From Isochrysis galbana (Eukaryota > Haptophyta > Isochrysidales > Isochrysidaceae): a stretch of DNA of 64,000 nt. The position numbers and the translations under genes are program-made. The notes beneath the pieces were generated by a model, which had not been told where the DNA came from, did not search any database, and saw nothing but the letters and a program-made list of their open reading frames with translations. The DNA lies in NCBI GenBank assembly GCA_018136815.1, contig CM030943.1, positions 797,975 to 861,974 of the forward strand, read 5' to 3'. The stretch's first letter is position 1, and every line of letters starts with the position of its first letter. Of this stretch, positions 20,487-30,437 are shown piece after piece.

Positions 20487-21614
20487 TCAGCCGAGCCGTT
20501 CTTCACCATGTTGTCCGTCGCTCACGCCGCCACCGTTGAGCGAAAGCAGGCTCGCTTCCACTCGCAGCGCCGCCAGGCCTTGCTCCGTCAGACGGACAGC
20601 TTCCGCCCAGCGGCCGGCCTCGTTGGACACCCCGACCACCAATTCCTGGGATGATGCTGCGCTCGTGCCGAGCGAGCGCACATCGCCGCTCACCTCACGA
20701 CGTACGCCGCATGAAAAAGCGTGGGCTCCTTCAGAGCCACCGCTGGCCCAGCGCAGGGCAATGAACGATTCGAACCATGCGGCGGGTGGGATGAGCCCCT
20801 CGTCTGCGTTGTTGATGCCATTCATTAACTCACAAATGCGGGCGGCCTCCTCCGCAAAGGTGCCTCCGGCATCGAGATACTCGCGTGGGCTCCGAATGCG
20901 GGTCACGCGCCCTCTCTCGGCGCTCCTGCCACCGCGCCGGAGCATTTCGGCCTGATCGGCGGCAGGAATACTCAGCATCAGCTGTGAGGCCGCGCCGCCA
21001 AGCGACGACAGCTTCTGTTCGAGCTTCCTCTGCCGGATGGAGCGCGACAGCTCGGATGCCTCCGCCCATAGGTCGATGGCACGGCTCCTAGCCTCCGCCG
21101 CTTGCGAGTCAGCGTCCGTAAGCACCAAACACCGTGCAGTAAGCCGAGGGCGAGTTGAGGCCACCGACTCGATCAGGAACCTCCGCAGGCCGACCAGCTC
21201 TGCACCGTCTGCGCCGAGCTTGGTGCACACTGCCTGTGTGGCAAGGGCCCCGGTGTACCTCCTGCTGTTGACTGGACCTCCTAGAGACTGCGATCCAGCA
21301 ACGTGAGCGAACGGTCCTTCCGCCGTTGAGCGCAACAGCTCAAACCGTTCTCCATCGAGCGTTGGCAGGATGCGCGTCTCGCCCACCCAGAGCGGTGGTG
21401 CAAACGGTTCCACGAGCAGTGCGTACGGCTCACCGCGAAGAATCTGACCGGCGCGGAGCGAGGTGAACTTCCAGCCATCATCGACCATCGCCACACGAGG
21501 CGCGCGCCATGAGGGCGCAGTAGAGTGCATTGAGAGGAGGACCAGAGGGACGAGAGGGCTCAGAGGGACGAGAGGACGGAGAGGGACGACAGGAACAAGA
21601 GGGAGAAAGCGCAT
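20487..21614 (-). CDS. Secreted or organelle-targeted protein, possible Lon-substrate-binding-like domain
   Basis: A single-exon frame of 375 residues from the ATG at 21614. The N-terminus is hydrophobic and Pro/Leu/Val-rich (MRFLPLVPVVPLRPLVPL), like a signal or plastid bipartite leader, and is followed by an Arg/Ser segment. Residues about 55-180 resemble the Lon N-terminal (substrate-binding) fold in pattern: an ILPTLDGERFELLRS strand pair, GADGAELVGLRRFLIESV, and LTARCLVLTDAD. No AAA+ or protease part follows, so it is not Lon itself. The C-terminal half is helical, with SIRQRKLEQKLSSLGGAASQ and a segment on residues about 250-300. An upstream in-frame ATG at 21698 would bury the leader and is less likely. 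Family assignment is tentative. Confidence 0.55.
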   Translation of the reverse strand: MRFLPLVPVVPLRPLVPLSPLVPLVLLSMHSTAPSWRAPRVAMVDDGWKFTSLRAGQILRGEPYALLVEPFAPPLWVGETRILPTLDGERFELLRSTAEGPFAHVAGSQSLGGPVNSRRYTGALATQAVCTKLGADGAELVGLRRFLIESVASTRPRLTARCLVLTDADSQAAEARSRAIDLWAEASELSRSIRQRKLEQKLSSLGGAASQLMLSIPAADQAEMLRRGGRSAERGRVTRIRSPREYLDAGGTFAEEAARICELMNGINNADEGLIPPAAWFESFIALRWASGGSEGAHAFSCGVRREVSGDVRSLGTSAASSQELVVGVSNEAGRWAEAVRLTEQGLAALRVEASLLSLNGGGVSDGQHGEERLG

Positions 21615-22466
21615 CGCGCCGTCGGGATGCGAGCGAGCGCAAGGAAAAACACAGTGTAAAAGAGGTGTGAACGGAGGAAAGACTTGGGATGGTGCCAATA
21701 GATAGACCTGACGACCTAGTATCTAGTATTAGAACCTGATGAAAGCCTGACGTCCCATCTGGATCATCAGGGATGAATGAGGATGGTGCCCCAGAATCTT
21801 AACGATTGCGAAGGTCTGCGGAAGGTAAAGCGGTCGGAAGAGGGGGGTGAGCCTGCAGTACAAGTACAAGTAGGTGGTACAAAAAATAGTCGAACGCGAA
21901 CGCAACTCAAACTTTTAGACCGTTTGAACATAGTCAACTACCTACTACTCCCTTGACCCCCAAAGTGAACACTGTGGAAAACACTGACAATTTTCCTCGC
22001 GCGGCGCTCAACACCTCGCGGCTGTGCCGCGAACACACCCAACTCAAGGCGCGCGACAATGAACACCCGTCAACTACATACTCACCCCCCTAAAAAAGTG
22101 AACGCGCGTATTATTTTTACCACTTACTTGTACATGCATGCTGTGTGCGCCTCTGGGCACAACAACAGCAAGGCGCACGGCTTAGACCTAGGGGTAGGCC
22201 AAAATATCCACAGTAATATCCACCCAAATATCCATTTGGAGATCCAGTTTATATCCGGGCTACTCGCCCAACTATCAGGCAAACATTTCGAATGGATATC
22301 GATTGGATATCCCTCATCGGCCACGGAGCCCCTCCCCCGCGATGGGGGTGTGCGCGGTTGGTGCATGGCTCGTCCGGTGTGTGTGGCTAGGGATCTAGGG
22401 ATGCTAGCTAAAGCTAACAAGACCTCTTACAAGACTACTATTTCTATTTCTATCGGCCCGCGCGTG
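21615..22466. other. Intergenic region before UBLCP1, with AATATCC repeat block
   Basis: This is the shared upstream region of two divergent genes. At about 22187-22312 is a block rich in aatatcca/ggatatc variants, opening cctaggggtaggccaaaata; an inverted relative lies at about 30438-30550. No gene is seen. Confidence 0.5.
22187..22312 (+). repeat. AATATCC-rich repeat block, copy 1
   Basis: Repeated variants of aatatccac, atatccatttgg and tggatatc. The opening phrase aggggtaggcc and the following atatcc run reappear in reverse orientation at 30438-30550. The spacing of the motif is irregular. Function unknown. Confidence 0.55.
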
Positions 22467-23459
22467 ATGGCGTCCTCTTCGCTGCGCGTACGCTACGGCA
22501 AGCTCGAGCTCGAGTTCGCGCTCTCAGATGCGAGCACGGTAGGCGAGCTGCGCGCGTGGCTGGCAGAGCAGACGCGTGTCGCACCGTCGCGCCAGAAGCT
22601 TGTCGGGATGCCCGCCGCAGCAGGAGAGGCAGAGAAGCTCTCTTCTCTTTCTCTCAAGCCGAAGCTGATGCTGATCGGGACTCCTGATGAGGTCCACCTG
22701 GCGGCGGAAAGCGAGGCGGTGGCGGGGATCGCGGCGGCGAGCACGGTGGCTGATGATCTCGATATTGACTTGCCGCTCACGGTCGCCGTCCACCATCTCC
22801 AAGAAAACCTTGCCAAGGTGGAGAAGAGGGTCACAGAGTATGAGCCGAGAAAGCTCAAGCCGCCCCGCCCTGGCTCGAGGCTGCTCGTGCTTGACGTGGA
22901 CTACACCCTGTTTGATCACCGTTCACCCGCTGAGAGTGCGGCTGCGCTTGGCCGACCCTTCCTCCACGACTTCCTTGCGTCCGCGTACGAGCTCAATTTT
23001 GACATCTGCATCTGGAGCGCCACCTCGATGCGCTGGATCGAGCTCAAGATGCAGGAACTCGGTCTCGTCGCCCACCCGCGCTTTCAGTTGACCATGTACT
23101 ATGACCACGGCGCGATGATCACACTCCACGCCGAGAAGTACGGTACCCTCGACGTCAAGCCGCTTGGCGTGATCTGGGGCCAGCATGCTCAATGGGGGCC
23201 ACACAACACTCTCATGATTGATGACCTTTCGCGCAACTTTCTAATGAACCCTCAGTCAGGCCTGCGTATACGCCCGTGTCGGCATATGACCGTGGAGGCG
23301 AATCGTCTTGCCGACCGGGAGCTCATTCGCCTCGAGCGCTATCTGCGGCTGTTGACGACCATCGATGACTTCCGCAGCCTCGACCACCGCCAATGGGAGG
23401 CCTTCGTGAAGGAGCGTAAGGACGAGCTGCCGAGAAAGCTTCGGCGCATGCTCGAGTAG
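22467..23459 (+). CDS. UBLCP1: Ubiquitin-like domain-containing CTD phosphatase UBLCP1
   Basis: A single exon of 330 residues, close to animal UBLCP1 (318). Residues about 4-80 form a ubiquitin-like domain (SLRVRYGKLELEFALSDAST...VGMPAAAGE). Next is an FCP1/HAD phosphatase domain with the catalytic DXDXT motif LLVLDVDYTLFDHRS (first Asp at about residue 143), then CIWSATSMRWIELKM, DVKPLGVIWGQ and MIDDLSRNFLMNPQSGLRIRP, which supplies the second Asp pair. UBLCP1 binds the 26S proteasome through its ubiquitin-like domain and dephosphorylates nuclear proteasome. I chose the ATG at 22467 because the ubiquitin-like fold begins at once; an in-frame ATG at 22059 would add 136 residues read from repeat DNA. 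Confidence 0.95.
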   Translation: MASSSLRVRYGKLELEFALSDASTVGELRAWLAEQTRVAPSRQKLVGMPAAAGEAEKLSSLSLKPKLMLIGTPDEVHLAAESEAVAGIAAASTVADDLDIDLPLTVAVHHLQENLAKVEKRVTEYEPRKLKPPRPGSRLLVLDVDYTLFDHRSPAESAAALGRPFLHDFLASAYELNFDICIWSATSMRWIELKMQELGLVAHPRFQLTMYYDHGAMITLHAEKYGTLDVKPLGVIWGQHAQWGPHNTLMIDDLSRNFLMNPQSGLRIRPCRHMTVEANRLADRELIRLERYLRLLTTIDDFRSLDHRQWEAFVKERKDELPRKLRRMLE

Positions 23460-23649
23460 TGGTGTAGACCGCGCTAATACGATGAGCTTTCAGTGGCTGG
23501 GCGTAGCCTGCACAGTGGATCATGTGAAGTTGCAAGGTGCACGCACAAAGGGGAGGCGAGAGCTTTGGCTTGTAGCCAAGTCCGTCGACCCGTGGCTTCT
23601 TGTGAGTGGGCCTCGGAACGCCTCTCTCAATTTGCAGTATATATGTGTG

Positions 23650-24015
23650 ATTGGCAACTAAGTTTATACTTAGTTCGCCCATGGGGGGGCACGAGCCCCC
23701 CTCTCTCTCCACTCCTCCCCTGCCATGGGGGAGGAACCACCCGCTCTCCTGGCATGCCTGATGGCCTGCCAGGAGCACACTGCCCCGCTGACCCATCCCT
23801 CTCCCCACAGGCACGCCTGATTCGCCTGCCCTGGCTTGTGCCGTGGCCAGCCCATCCCTCTGACCAGCCCCTCCTCCCCCTGGGCCCCCTTGATCAGGAC
23901 CCCCCAGCCAGCTCCAGTCGACTTGCAGCGCCAGCGAGGGAGAGGCAGGAGGGGCCAGGGCCATGCCCCAACCTCATCTGCCCCCTGAGATGTGCTCTCA
24001 GGCCCGAAAAGACGG
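23650..24015 (+). repeat. Dispersed repeat family R1, copy 2
   Basis: Partner of 9965-10340. The first 115 bp are nearly identical, beginning aactaagtttatacttagtt. The rest is more diverged but keeps the shared gagggagaggcaggagg core. Confidence 0.68.
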
Positions 24016-24039
24016 TGCGAAGTCCCGTCTGACACCCCC

Positions 24040-24598
24040 CCTCTGTATCACACGCTCTGGCGGCTCACACGAGCCGAACAGGACGACTGGACGTCGCTCC
24101 CGCCACTGAGAGATGTGTTTCTTTCACTTAAAAGGTAAAAGGTGCCTAGACATCTATTAATTAAATGAGCGGTCCGACGCCCCATATTCCATATATATTG
24201 CCTACAAAGAAAATTTCAAACCCTGGCGCCCCAGCGATGACGTCCGCGCATGCACATGTGCACCATATACAGCTCGCACACGGGCCCGCTTCGGCCGTCA
24301 CAGGATGCTCCTTGACTGTCCCGACCCTCGCCCCGCAGGATTCGCCCGGGCTCGCGACTGACGAGGACTTGGTTGGAGCACCAGCGACGCCATGGCGCTC
24401 GACGGTGCTCGCAGGTCGACAAAAGTTTGTTGGCCGCTGGCGGGACAGGTACGCTGCCGATCGCACCCGCTCTGGCGCGAGTCGACCGAGCCCGTACCTA
24501 GCTACGTACCTACAACACATTTGCCGCCCAAAACGCTAGGTTACCGACTCGTCTTGCTCGACGCTGTGAGGCAGTGAGGCAGGAAGAACACCTGCTGC
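24040..24598 (+). repeat. Dispersed repeat family R4, copy 1
   Basis: Recurs in reverse orientation at about 37550-38075. Shared pieces include gacgtcgctcccnccactgagag, tgtttctttcacttaaaagg, gtgcctagacat, ccagcgatgacgtccgcgca, and cgctggcgggacaggtacgc-like sequence. It ends directly against LTR-family copy B. Confidence 0.75.
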
Positions 24599-25183
24599 CA
24601 AGACGATCAGAAGGCGATCCGTCGGCCGGCGATCCCGTCTGGAAGGGGAATCGCACCATAATGGAAACGAGGGGCAATCCTGCCGCACAGGATTCCAAAA
24701 GACTTACCTAATAAGACGAGAGAAGTGCGGTGTGCCTAAGGGGGAGATACGAAGAAGTCACTCATTAAACCTGATTGCAATCACTGAAGTAGATAGAGAA
24801 ACGCGGGGAAGATAGCGAATTAAACCTATTTGCTAGTTGCGAGGCGCCTAGGAGGAAGAAAGGTGGAGAAGTGCGGTGTGCCTAAGGGGGAGATACGAAG
24901 AGGTCGCTAATTAAACCTGATTGCAATCACTGAAGTAGATAGAGAAACGCGGGGAAGATAGCGAATTAAACCTATTTGCGAGGCGCCTAGGAGGAAGAAA
25001 GATGGGGAAACTTCCCTTCTCTTCGGGAGTAAGAGAGAGGGCGCTCCACTACCCAAGATCCCATGCGTCCAAGCGAAGCCTTTGACCGAGAACGAGAGAA
25101 AGCAGAGAATTATAATGATAGATGACGAACGACGAAGAGGAAGACAAAAGCCTAACGAGTGTCGATTCGCGCGAATGCGACAC
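24599..25183 (-). repeat. LTR-family copy B, truncated and internally duplicated
   Basis: Matches copy A (3535-4134) from aagacgatcagaaggcgatc to the end gcgaatgcgaca. It lacks about the last 170 bp of the LTR on the minus-strand sense. A segment starting agtgcggtgtgcctaagg occurs twice, at 24724 and 24870, so about 146 bp has been tandemly duplicated. No pol or gag lies beside it, so it is a decayed LTR remnant. Confidence 0.72.
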
Positions 25184-25475
25184 CTGTGCTCCGCCTGTTC
25201 CCGTTCCCCGGGCACCGTCAGTTATTTTGCACGGGCAGGCTGGCAAGCGGCTTGCTGGTCTTCATCCGGCCGGTGCCTTGAAGTGAGGTAACGAACACAA
25301 GAAGCCAGCACATGCATTTTAAAAGGCAGGTGCTCTATGCGCCCCACATAAAACTGCTACATCACAAGAACCCCAACAGAACTTTCCTGTGCTCCTCCCT
25401 CACCACAACCGTCTACGGGCTATTAGTTTGCATGTTTTTGCCAAAATCATTGATGCGGTCGGAGCTGGTACAAAA

Positions 25476-26962
25476 TCAGCAGCCTGTCATGTCGAGGCTG
25501 ACTCGCACCGAGGTAGGCGAAACGGCCATGAGATGCACCCGAGCTCGAGGCACTCCAAGTACTACACGGATGGGTGCATGCGAGCTCGCACTGAGCTGAT
25601 GTGGGGTACCAAAGCTCGCGGAAACTGAGGGTGCGTGTGCGTTCGCACTGAGCTGACGTGGGGTACCAAAGCTCGCGGAAACTGGATGCAATCCAGTGGT
25701 TGATTCGGGTCCGGCCGCATGCGAACCCACTGCTTTCACAGTCGCTTCAGCCACAACCCGTCGCATCCTCTCAAGTTCAGCCTTAACGGCGCGCAATTCG
25801 GTGGCGGACGCTTCAGCAGACCGCATGGCCACGTCAGCTCGCGCAGCGTCTGCCTTGGCGCGCGCCTTGTAGGCCTTTCCTGCAGCCGCCTGCGGGCACA
25901 TGCGTCGCAAGATGGCATTAATGCCACACTCTAGTGGGCACTAGCGAGGAAGGCGGCTTCAACACAAGCTACGCGAATTTGAGCCGTAAGCACAACAGCG
26001 CCAGCTTAGTGGCCAAACGAGGAGCTGGCGTTCGGTTCCTCACCATCTTCTCTGCCTGCGCTCGGTGTGACTCTGCAGATTTCACCTGAGAAGGGGACGA
26101 GACGCAACAAGAGCAGTCCATGGGAAGTGAGACTCTCCATTGTGTGCCAATCCGCCGTAACGTACGGATCTGTACATTTGTCTACTGATGGCAAGGCATG
26201 GTGCCTGATCAGCACGCCGATGGCAATCGGAGAGCAGCCACTGAGCGGCCCATGGAAACATGCAATAACTCGATGGGGGGTGGGCGTCCATCTCACCAAT
26301 TGCAGGCCACGTGCACGCAGCTTCTGTGCCAACACCTCCGAACTTGCTCCTGCAGGCGCCTGCTCCCCGCTGATCACCAAGAACTCGCAGATGGTCGTCT
26401 TCAGCAGCCGCTCTCCGTTCGCAGACGCAGCGGCCGCTTTGGCTGCCGCGGCCGCCGCTCGCGCTGCCTCGGACGAAGCAGCCTTGATGGCGCCCCCCGC
26501 ATCATTCGCAGCTGCCTTGAGCGCCCCCGAAGCATCTGATGCCGCCGACTTGAGCTTTGCCTGCAGCCCACTCAAGCCAGAGCCATCCATAAGCCCTGAT
26601 GAGCCCATGAATCCTGACCAGGACGACACGGCGGCCGCGCCGAAGAAGCCGCTAGGTTCCTCGCCCACCTGCTCCGGCGCTGCCTCTACCTCCTTACCTG
26701 CCGCGGCCTTCTCTTTAGTGAGTGACACCTCTGCAGCCACCGCCTCGCTCGCGAGCGCCGCCTCGGCCGCCGCCGCCGCCGCCTCCGCCTTCCTCGCCTC
26801 AGCTTCAGCCGCCTCGGCTTCAGCCTGCGCCTGCGCTAGCCGAGAGGGAAGCTCCCACTGCGCCGCCAGACCTGGCAGCTCACCCACCTCAAACCCGCCC
26901 TCCGTAGCGAGCTCAGTGCCGAGTAGGTTGCCCACCGGAGGCGTGGGCGCCATCGACGCCAC
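25476..26962 (-). CDS. Ala-rich coiled-coil protein, family unknown
   Basis: Three minus-strand exons join in phase: 26962-26297, a 42-nt micro-exon 26085-26044 and 25889-25476 (introns gtgaga...tcag and gtgagg...gcag), giving 373 residues. Residues about 40-75 are a highly charged Ala/Glu helix (AQAEAEAAEAEARKAEAAA). About 135-190 is a second Ala/Lys helix. About 192-222 is a more ordered piece, TTICEFLVISGEQ then EVLAQKLRARGLQL. The micro-exon and the start of exon 3 continue as one coiled coil (SAESHRAQAEKM, KAYKARAKADAARADV, ELRAVKAELERMRR). The C-terminal part contains an in-frame 57-bp tandem duplication giving two SASFGTP-QLSA units. I do not recognise the family; it may be a structural or trafficking coiled-coil protein. 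It is divergently paired with the bL25-like gene. Confidence 0.6.
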
Positions 26963-27241
26963 CGTGCAGGGTAAGAGAGAGGGAGAGAAGAGAGGGAGGG
27001 AGGGGAGGGATGGGGTGGGGAGGGAGGGAGAGGAGGGAAGAGGGGGGGGGAGAGGGGCGAGGAGAGAGGAGAGAGAGAGGAGAGAGCGAGCGGGCGAGAG
27101 AGAGTAAAGCTAAACAGTAGTAGTAGAATCTATTTATATGATGCTCTCGGGCTTCTCGCGTTGGTCCGCCGACGAGAGTTTTTTTCTTGTGTGCCTTTTC
27201 TTTTCTTCCTCCCCGCCCCCCCCCCCCCCTCGGCAGTGGCG
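26963..27241. promoter_or_regulatory. Probable bidirectional promoter between divergent genes
   Basis: Only 279 bp separate the start codons of the coiled-coil gene and the bL25-like gene. The part near the former is purine-rich on the plus strand (gagagggaggg repeats at 26970-27105); a C-rich pyrimidine tract (27205-27232) precedes the latter. The short spacing is direct evidence only for shared 5' sequence; promoter activity is inferred. Confidence 0.4.
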
Positions 27242-28158
27242 ATGCGCGCGGCGCTCTCGTCAGCGCGCCGGCCGCTGCTCGGCTCGTGGCTTCTGGGGCG
27301 GCTGTGCTCGACGCAGGCATTGGTGGCGCACAAGAGGGGACCCGAGCTTCAGGGCTCGGCCGCTGTTAACTGGCTGCGCAACCAGGGCCGCACGCCCGGC
27401 TGCCTCATCGGAGACAAGCTGCCTCAGGTCCCGTTTTGGGTTGAGGCGGAGCAACTTGAGGAGAGGATGCGAAAGCCCGGGTTCGAAGCGAGGCTGATCG
27501 AGCTGGTGCTAGAAGGACAGATAATCCGCGCGCTTCCCGCCGAGGTACGACGACGCAGCCATCGCCACGCCCGCAAGCGCCGCGAGAGAGCTGAACGATG
27601 TGTCCTTGCTGAGCCTGGAAATGTGTGCTGAGCGTGGATATGTATGCTGTGCGCGCAGATCCACAGGTTAGGGAATGCACGTGGGGCACCTCCGACTCAC
27701 ATTACGCTGCAGCGCTGGCCGCGCGATCCTGAGAAGAATCCTGTCAAACGGAGCATCCACACGCGGGTCATCAATGAGCTCAAATGCCCTCAGGTACTTG
27801 CCGCTTTGCCTGCGATTTCCTAGAGGACTGCAAGTCTTGGGCGATGTCACACTGACACTCCTAGAAGCCTCCAGGGGCTATGAAGGACTCGCATCTCATC
27901 TTCGATACCGCTGCTGTTGCTCTTTCGCAGGTGAAAATGGGAGCATATGTCCATGAGATCTTCAACCGGGACGGCATACCAGTATGGCTGCGTGACCCTT
28001 ACCACATCCCAGAGACACTCATAGTGGACATGGCGCGCGCCGATGGTGGGGACGTGCGGGTTGAGCATCTTGATTTGCCACCAGGCGTGACTGTTCGCCC
28101 AATCAAGAACTTGCCAGAAAACTTTCTTGTGGCTCGAGCGAAGCGCATCCGTGGATGA
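27242..28158 (+). CDS. Mitochondrial ribosomal protein bL25-like
   Basis: Three exons in phase 0 give 221 residues: 27242-27544, 27659-27793 and 27931-28158, with introns gtacga...gcag and gtactt...gcag. The N-terminus MRAALSSARRPLLGSWLLGR is Arg/Ser/Leu-rich and free of acidic residues, as in a mitochondrial presequence. The segment VNWLRNQGRTPGCLIG resembles the Arg-x-x-Gly-x-x-Pro-x-x-hydrophobic-Gly start of the bL25 5S-rRNA-binding barrel. RSIHTRVINELKC and the later segments, including HLDLPPGVTVRPIKN, fit the C-terminal beta domain (TL5/CTC type). bL25 binds 5S rRNA on the large subunit. The overall order fits, but the family is divergent, so the assignment is good but not certain. Confidence 0.65.
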
Positions 28159-28466
28159 GGCCGCTTCATGACTTGTGCATACGCCGCATGGCGTATGGTC
28201 ATGGCATTATGATAGATAATAGTAGTACTAATTATCATTAAATATTATTGTTAGCCGTAAAGGCTCCCAAGATCCAAGATTCATTCCTCGAGATTCATTA
28301 TCATTAAATATTATTGTTAGCCGTAGGAATGGGAGCTGATCTTTTCTTTGAAGGGTTGGAAGCCGTAAAGGCTCCCAAGATCCAAGATGGATTGTTGTGT
28401 GAAGTGCCCGCCCACGCCCACGAGGGGTGCACAGCTGGTAGGAGTTGCCTCCATGGGGGTGGCAGC

Positions 28467-28702
28467 ATGTTGTATTCAGGCCTTTTGGCATGAATAGTTC
28501 GGCACGAGTACGAGCCTTCATCGCTATATACCGTCTTCTATGTTCGCCGTGGTCGCGCAAGGCGTGCAGATTCGGATTCTCCCTGGGCTCAAGTCCTGGT
28601 TCGCCGATTTTCGTCTTGAAATTCGAGGATTGGAGTTTTATTTTTACTGTTACGGTAATTGTTCACGCGTTTAAGGTGAGAAATGCAGGTAACAGAACTG
28701 GG
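28467..28702 (+). repeat. Dispersed repeat family R3, copy 2
   Basis: Direct partner of 18510-18745, with similar flanking C-rich sequence on its 3' side. Confidence 0.78.
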
Positions 28703-28984
28703 CCCCTCTGCATTCCCTTCCCCCCCCTTCTGCATTTCACCCCCCCTCTGCAGTTTCCCCCCCCCCTCCGCAGATTTCCCCCCCCTCCGCCGTTCCCCCC
28801 CCCCGCAGATTTCCCCCCCCTCCGCAGATTTCCTCCCCCCCCCCTCCGTCGTTCCCCTCCCCCCCGCCGTTCCCCCCCCCTCCGCGCGCCGAGACGGCGG
28901 CTCTCTTCCGCGTCCGCGCGTTGAGACGCCGCGTTCTCTCTCCTTCCCCCCTCCCCCCCCCCCCCCCCCGCGCGGAGGTCCTTC

Positions 28985-29155
28985 AGCGTCCTTCAACCGT
29001 GTCCCTCAGCGGTGTCCTCCAGCGGTGTCCCGCAGCGCGTCCCTCAGCGGTGCCCCGCAGCGCGTCCCTCAGCGGTGCCCCGCAGCGCTGTCCCTCAGCG
29101 GTGTCCTCCAGCGCTACCTCTCAGCGGTGTCTTCCAGCGCTGTCCCACAGCGCTC
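28985..29155 (+). repeat. Minisatellite with gtccctcagcg-type units
   Basis: Irregular tandem units of about 13-18 bp based on gtccctcagcggt, gtcctccagcg and gtcccgcagcgc, each containing cagcg. Reading frames through it give Ser/Pro/Leu repeats on one strand but no protein family. Confidence 0.7.
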
Positions 29156-29355
29156 GGCAACGGTCGTCGTTCCCTCGGAACTCGAGGTCCCCACCTCGAG
29201 ACTCGAGTTCTCACCGCGAGTTCGCGCGGGGGGAGACTCGAGTCTCGAGACTCGAGTCTCAAGACTCGAGGCAGGATTCGCGAGGGCACCGGATTTTATT
29301 CCGTAAGTCTGAGCCGGAGTCCGAATTGTGTTTTGACCCTCGAGCCCTCGAGCCC

Positions 29356-29469
<114 letters not shown>

Positions 29470-29671
29470 CTGGTGGGCACTCCTGATTCTGCTCACCAGA
29501 GGGGGTCCGTTTAATGTATGTTTCCGTCCTGTCACTGTTAATTAATGTTTATGAGTGCAGAGTGTTGATCTGTGTGTTTTTACCCACCGTATCGCCTGTT
29601 GGTGACCTGCAGCCCCCTGAGTACCCCAAGCCCCCGAGTCTTCCGAGTCATCCTTTTGAGTCTACGAGTCC

Positions 29672-30257
29672 CTACGAGTCCCAGTCTAGCGGTAACTGCT
29701 CGCCGCAACGCGCGCACAGCGGGAAGTGAGACCAAAGGACGGGCAACAGTGCGCACGCAACACAAACAACACAGCCAACGCGCCCACACACCTGCACGCG
29801 CACGCTCGCCTTCGCCACCCATCGACGCTTGAGCTTGTTGTCCGCTGCGAACTCCAGCTCCACCATGTTCATGCCGTGAAGCGTGCCCTGGCCGAGGGAG
29901 GTGATGACGCCGTTGCCGTGCAGGTGGTGCATCACGCGCGTGCCCACCTTGAGGCTGGGGGAGACCATGGAAGTGGCGTCGCGGTCGCTCTCGTCGGGCA
30001 CCCCCTCCTCGTTCCCGGCCCTCGCGCCCGACGCCTCCTCGACGGTCTCTTCGCCGCGCTCTGTCGATGAGTCGCTCTGCGTGCGTTCGGCGCTCACACG
30101 CGCAGGGTTGTCGCCGACAGAATTGTCGGCGTTCCTGCGCGGTGCGGAGCGGCGCGAGCGGCGTGGACCTGCGCAAGGAGATGGGCATAGGCACAGGTGA
30201 GTGGGTGGCGCTCTAGCGTCAGGGCAGGTGCAAGAGCGGCAGCTCACCTCGTGGCAT
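29672..30257 (-). CDS. Small protein with Tudor/SH3-like domain
   Basis: The main exon 30168-29792 ends with a compact beta-rich domain: VGTRVMHHLHGNGVITSLG, MVELEFAADNKLKRRWV. This resembles Tudor/SH3-like folds such as the UvrD/PcrA C-terminal Tudor. Before it is a basic then acidic Ser/Glu-rich region. The model I prefer starts with a 10-nt coding exon (30257-30248, ATG then donor gtgagc) that joins the main exon in phase at acceptor gcgcag. It ends with a tentative 24-nt exon 29695-29672, giving 136 residues. The first and last exons are inferred from splice signals and phase alone. The plus-strand frames over the same DNA have no domain character. Confidence 0.48.
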
Positions 30258-30437
30258 GGTGGTGGGTGGCAACAAGGAGCGGGGTGGCGCTCTCGGTGGT
30301 GAGATGGGAAATTACTATTACAGTAACAACATTGTTTATTACGTATTCGCTTGATTTGTCACCTCCCAATCATGAGCGCCGCAGGGGTACAGCGGCTCTG
30401 CGGCGACGCGCCGAATGCGAGTTTTGTTTTTGGGCAC

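Larger units (their letters stand above)
23460..25475. other. Intergenic region built largely of repeats
   Basis: Nearly all of this stretch is repeat: R1 copy 2 (23650-24015), R4 copy 1 (24040-24598) and LTR-family copy B (24599-25183). The remainder, 25184-25475, shows nothing recognisable. Confidence 0.6.

Noticed and set aside
20770..20785. A second gattcgaacc phrase resembling a tRNA T-loop
   Set aside because: It lies within coding sequence at 20487-21614 and no tRNA arms surround it.
26067..27107. Plus-strand 346-codon frame
   Set aside because: It is the Ala/Ser-rich antisense of the coiled-coil gene; the minus strand gives consistent exons and coil pattern.
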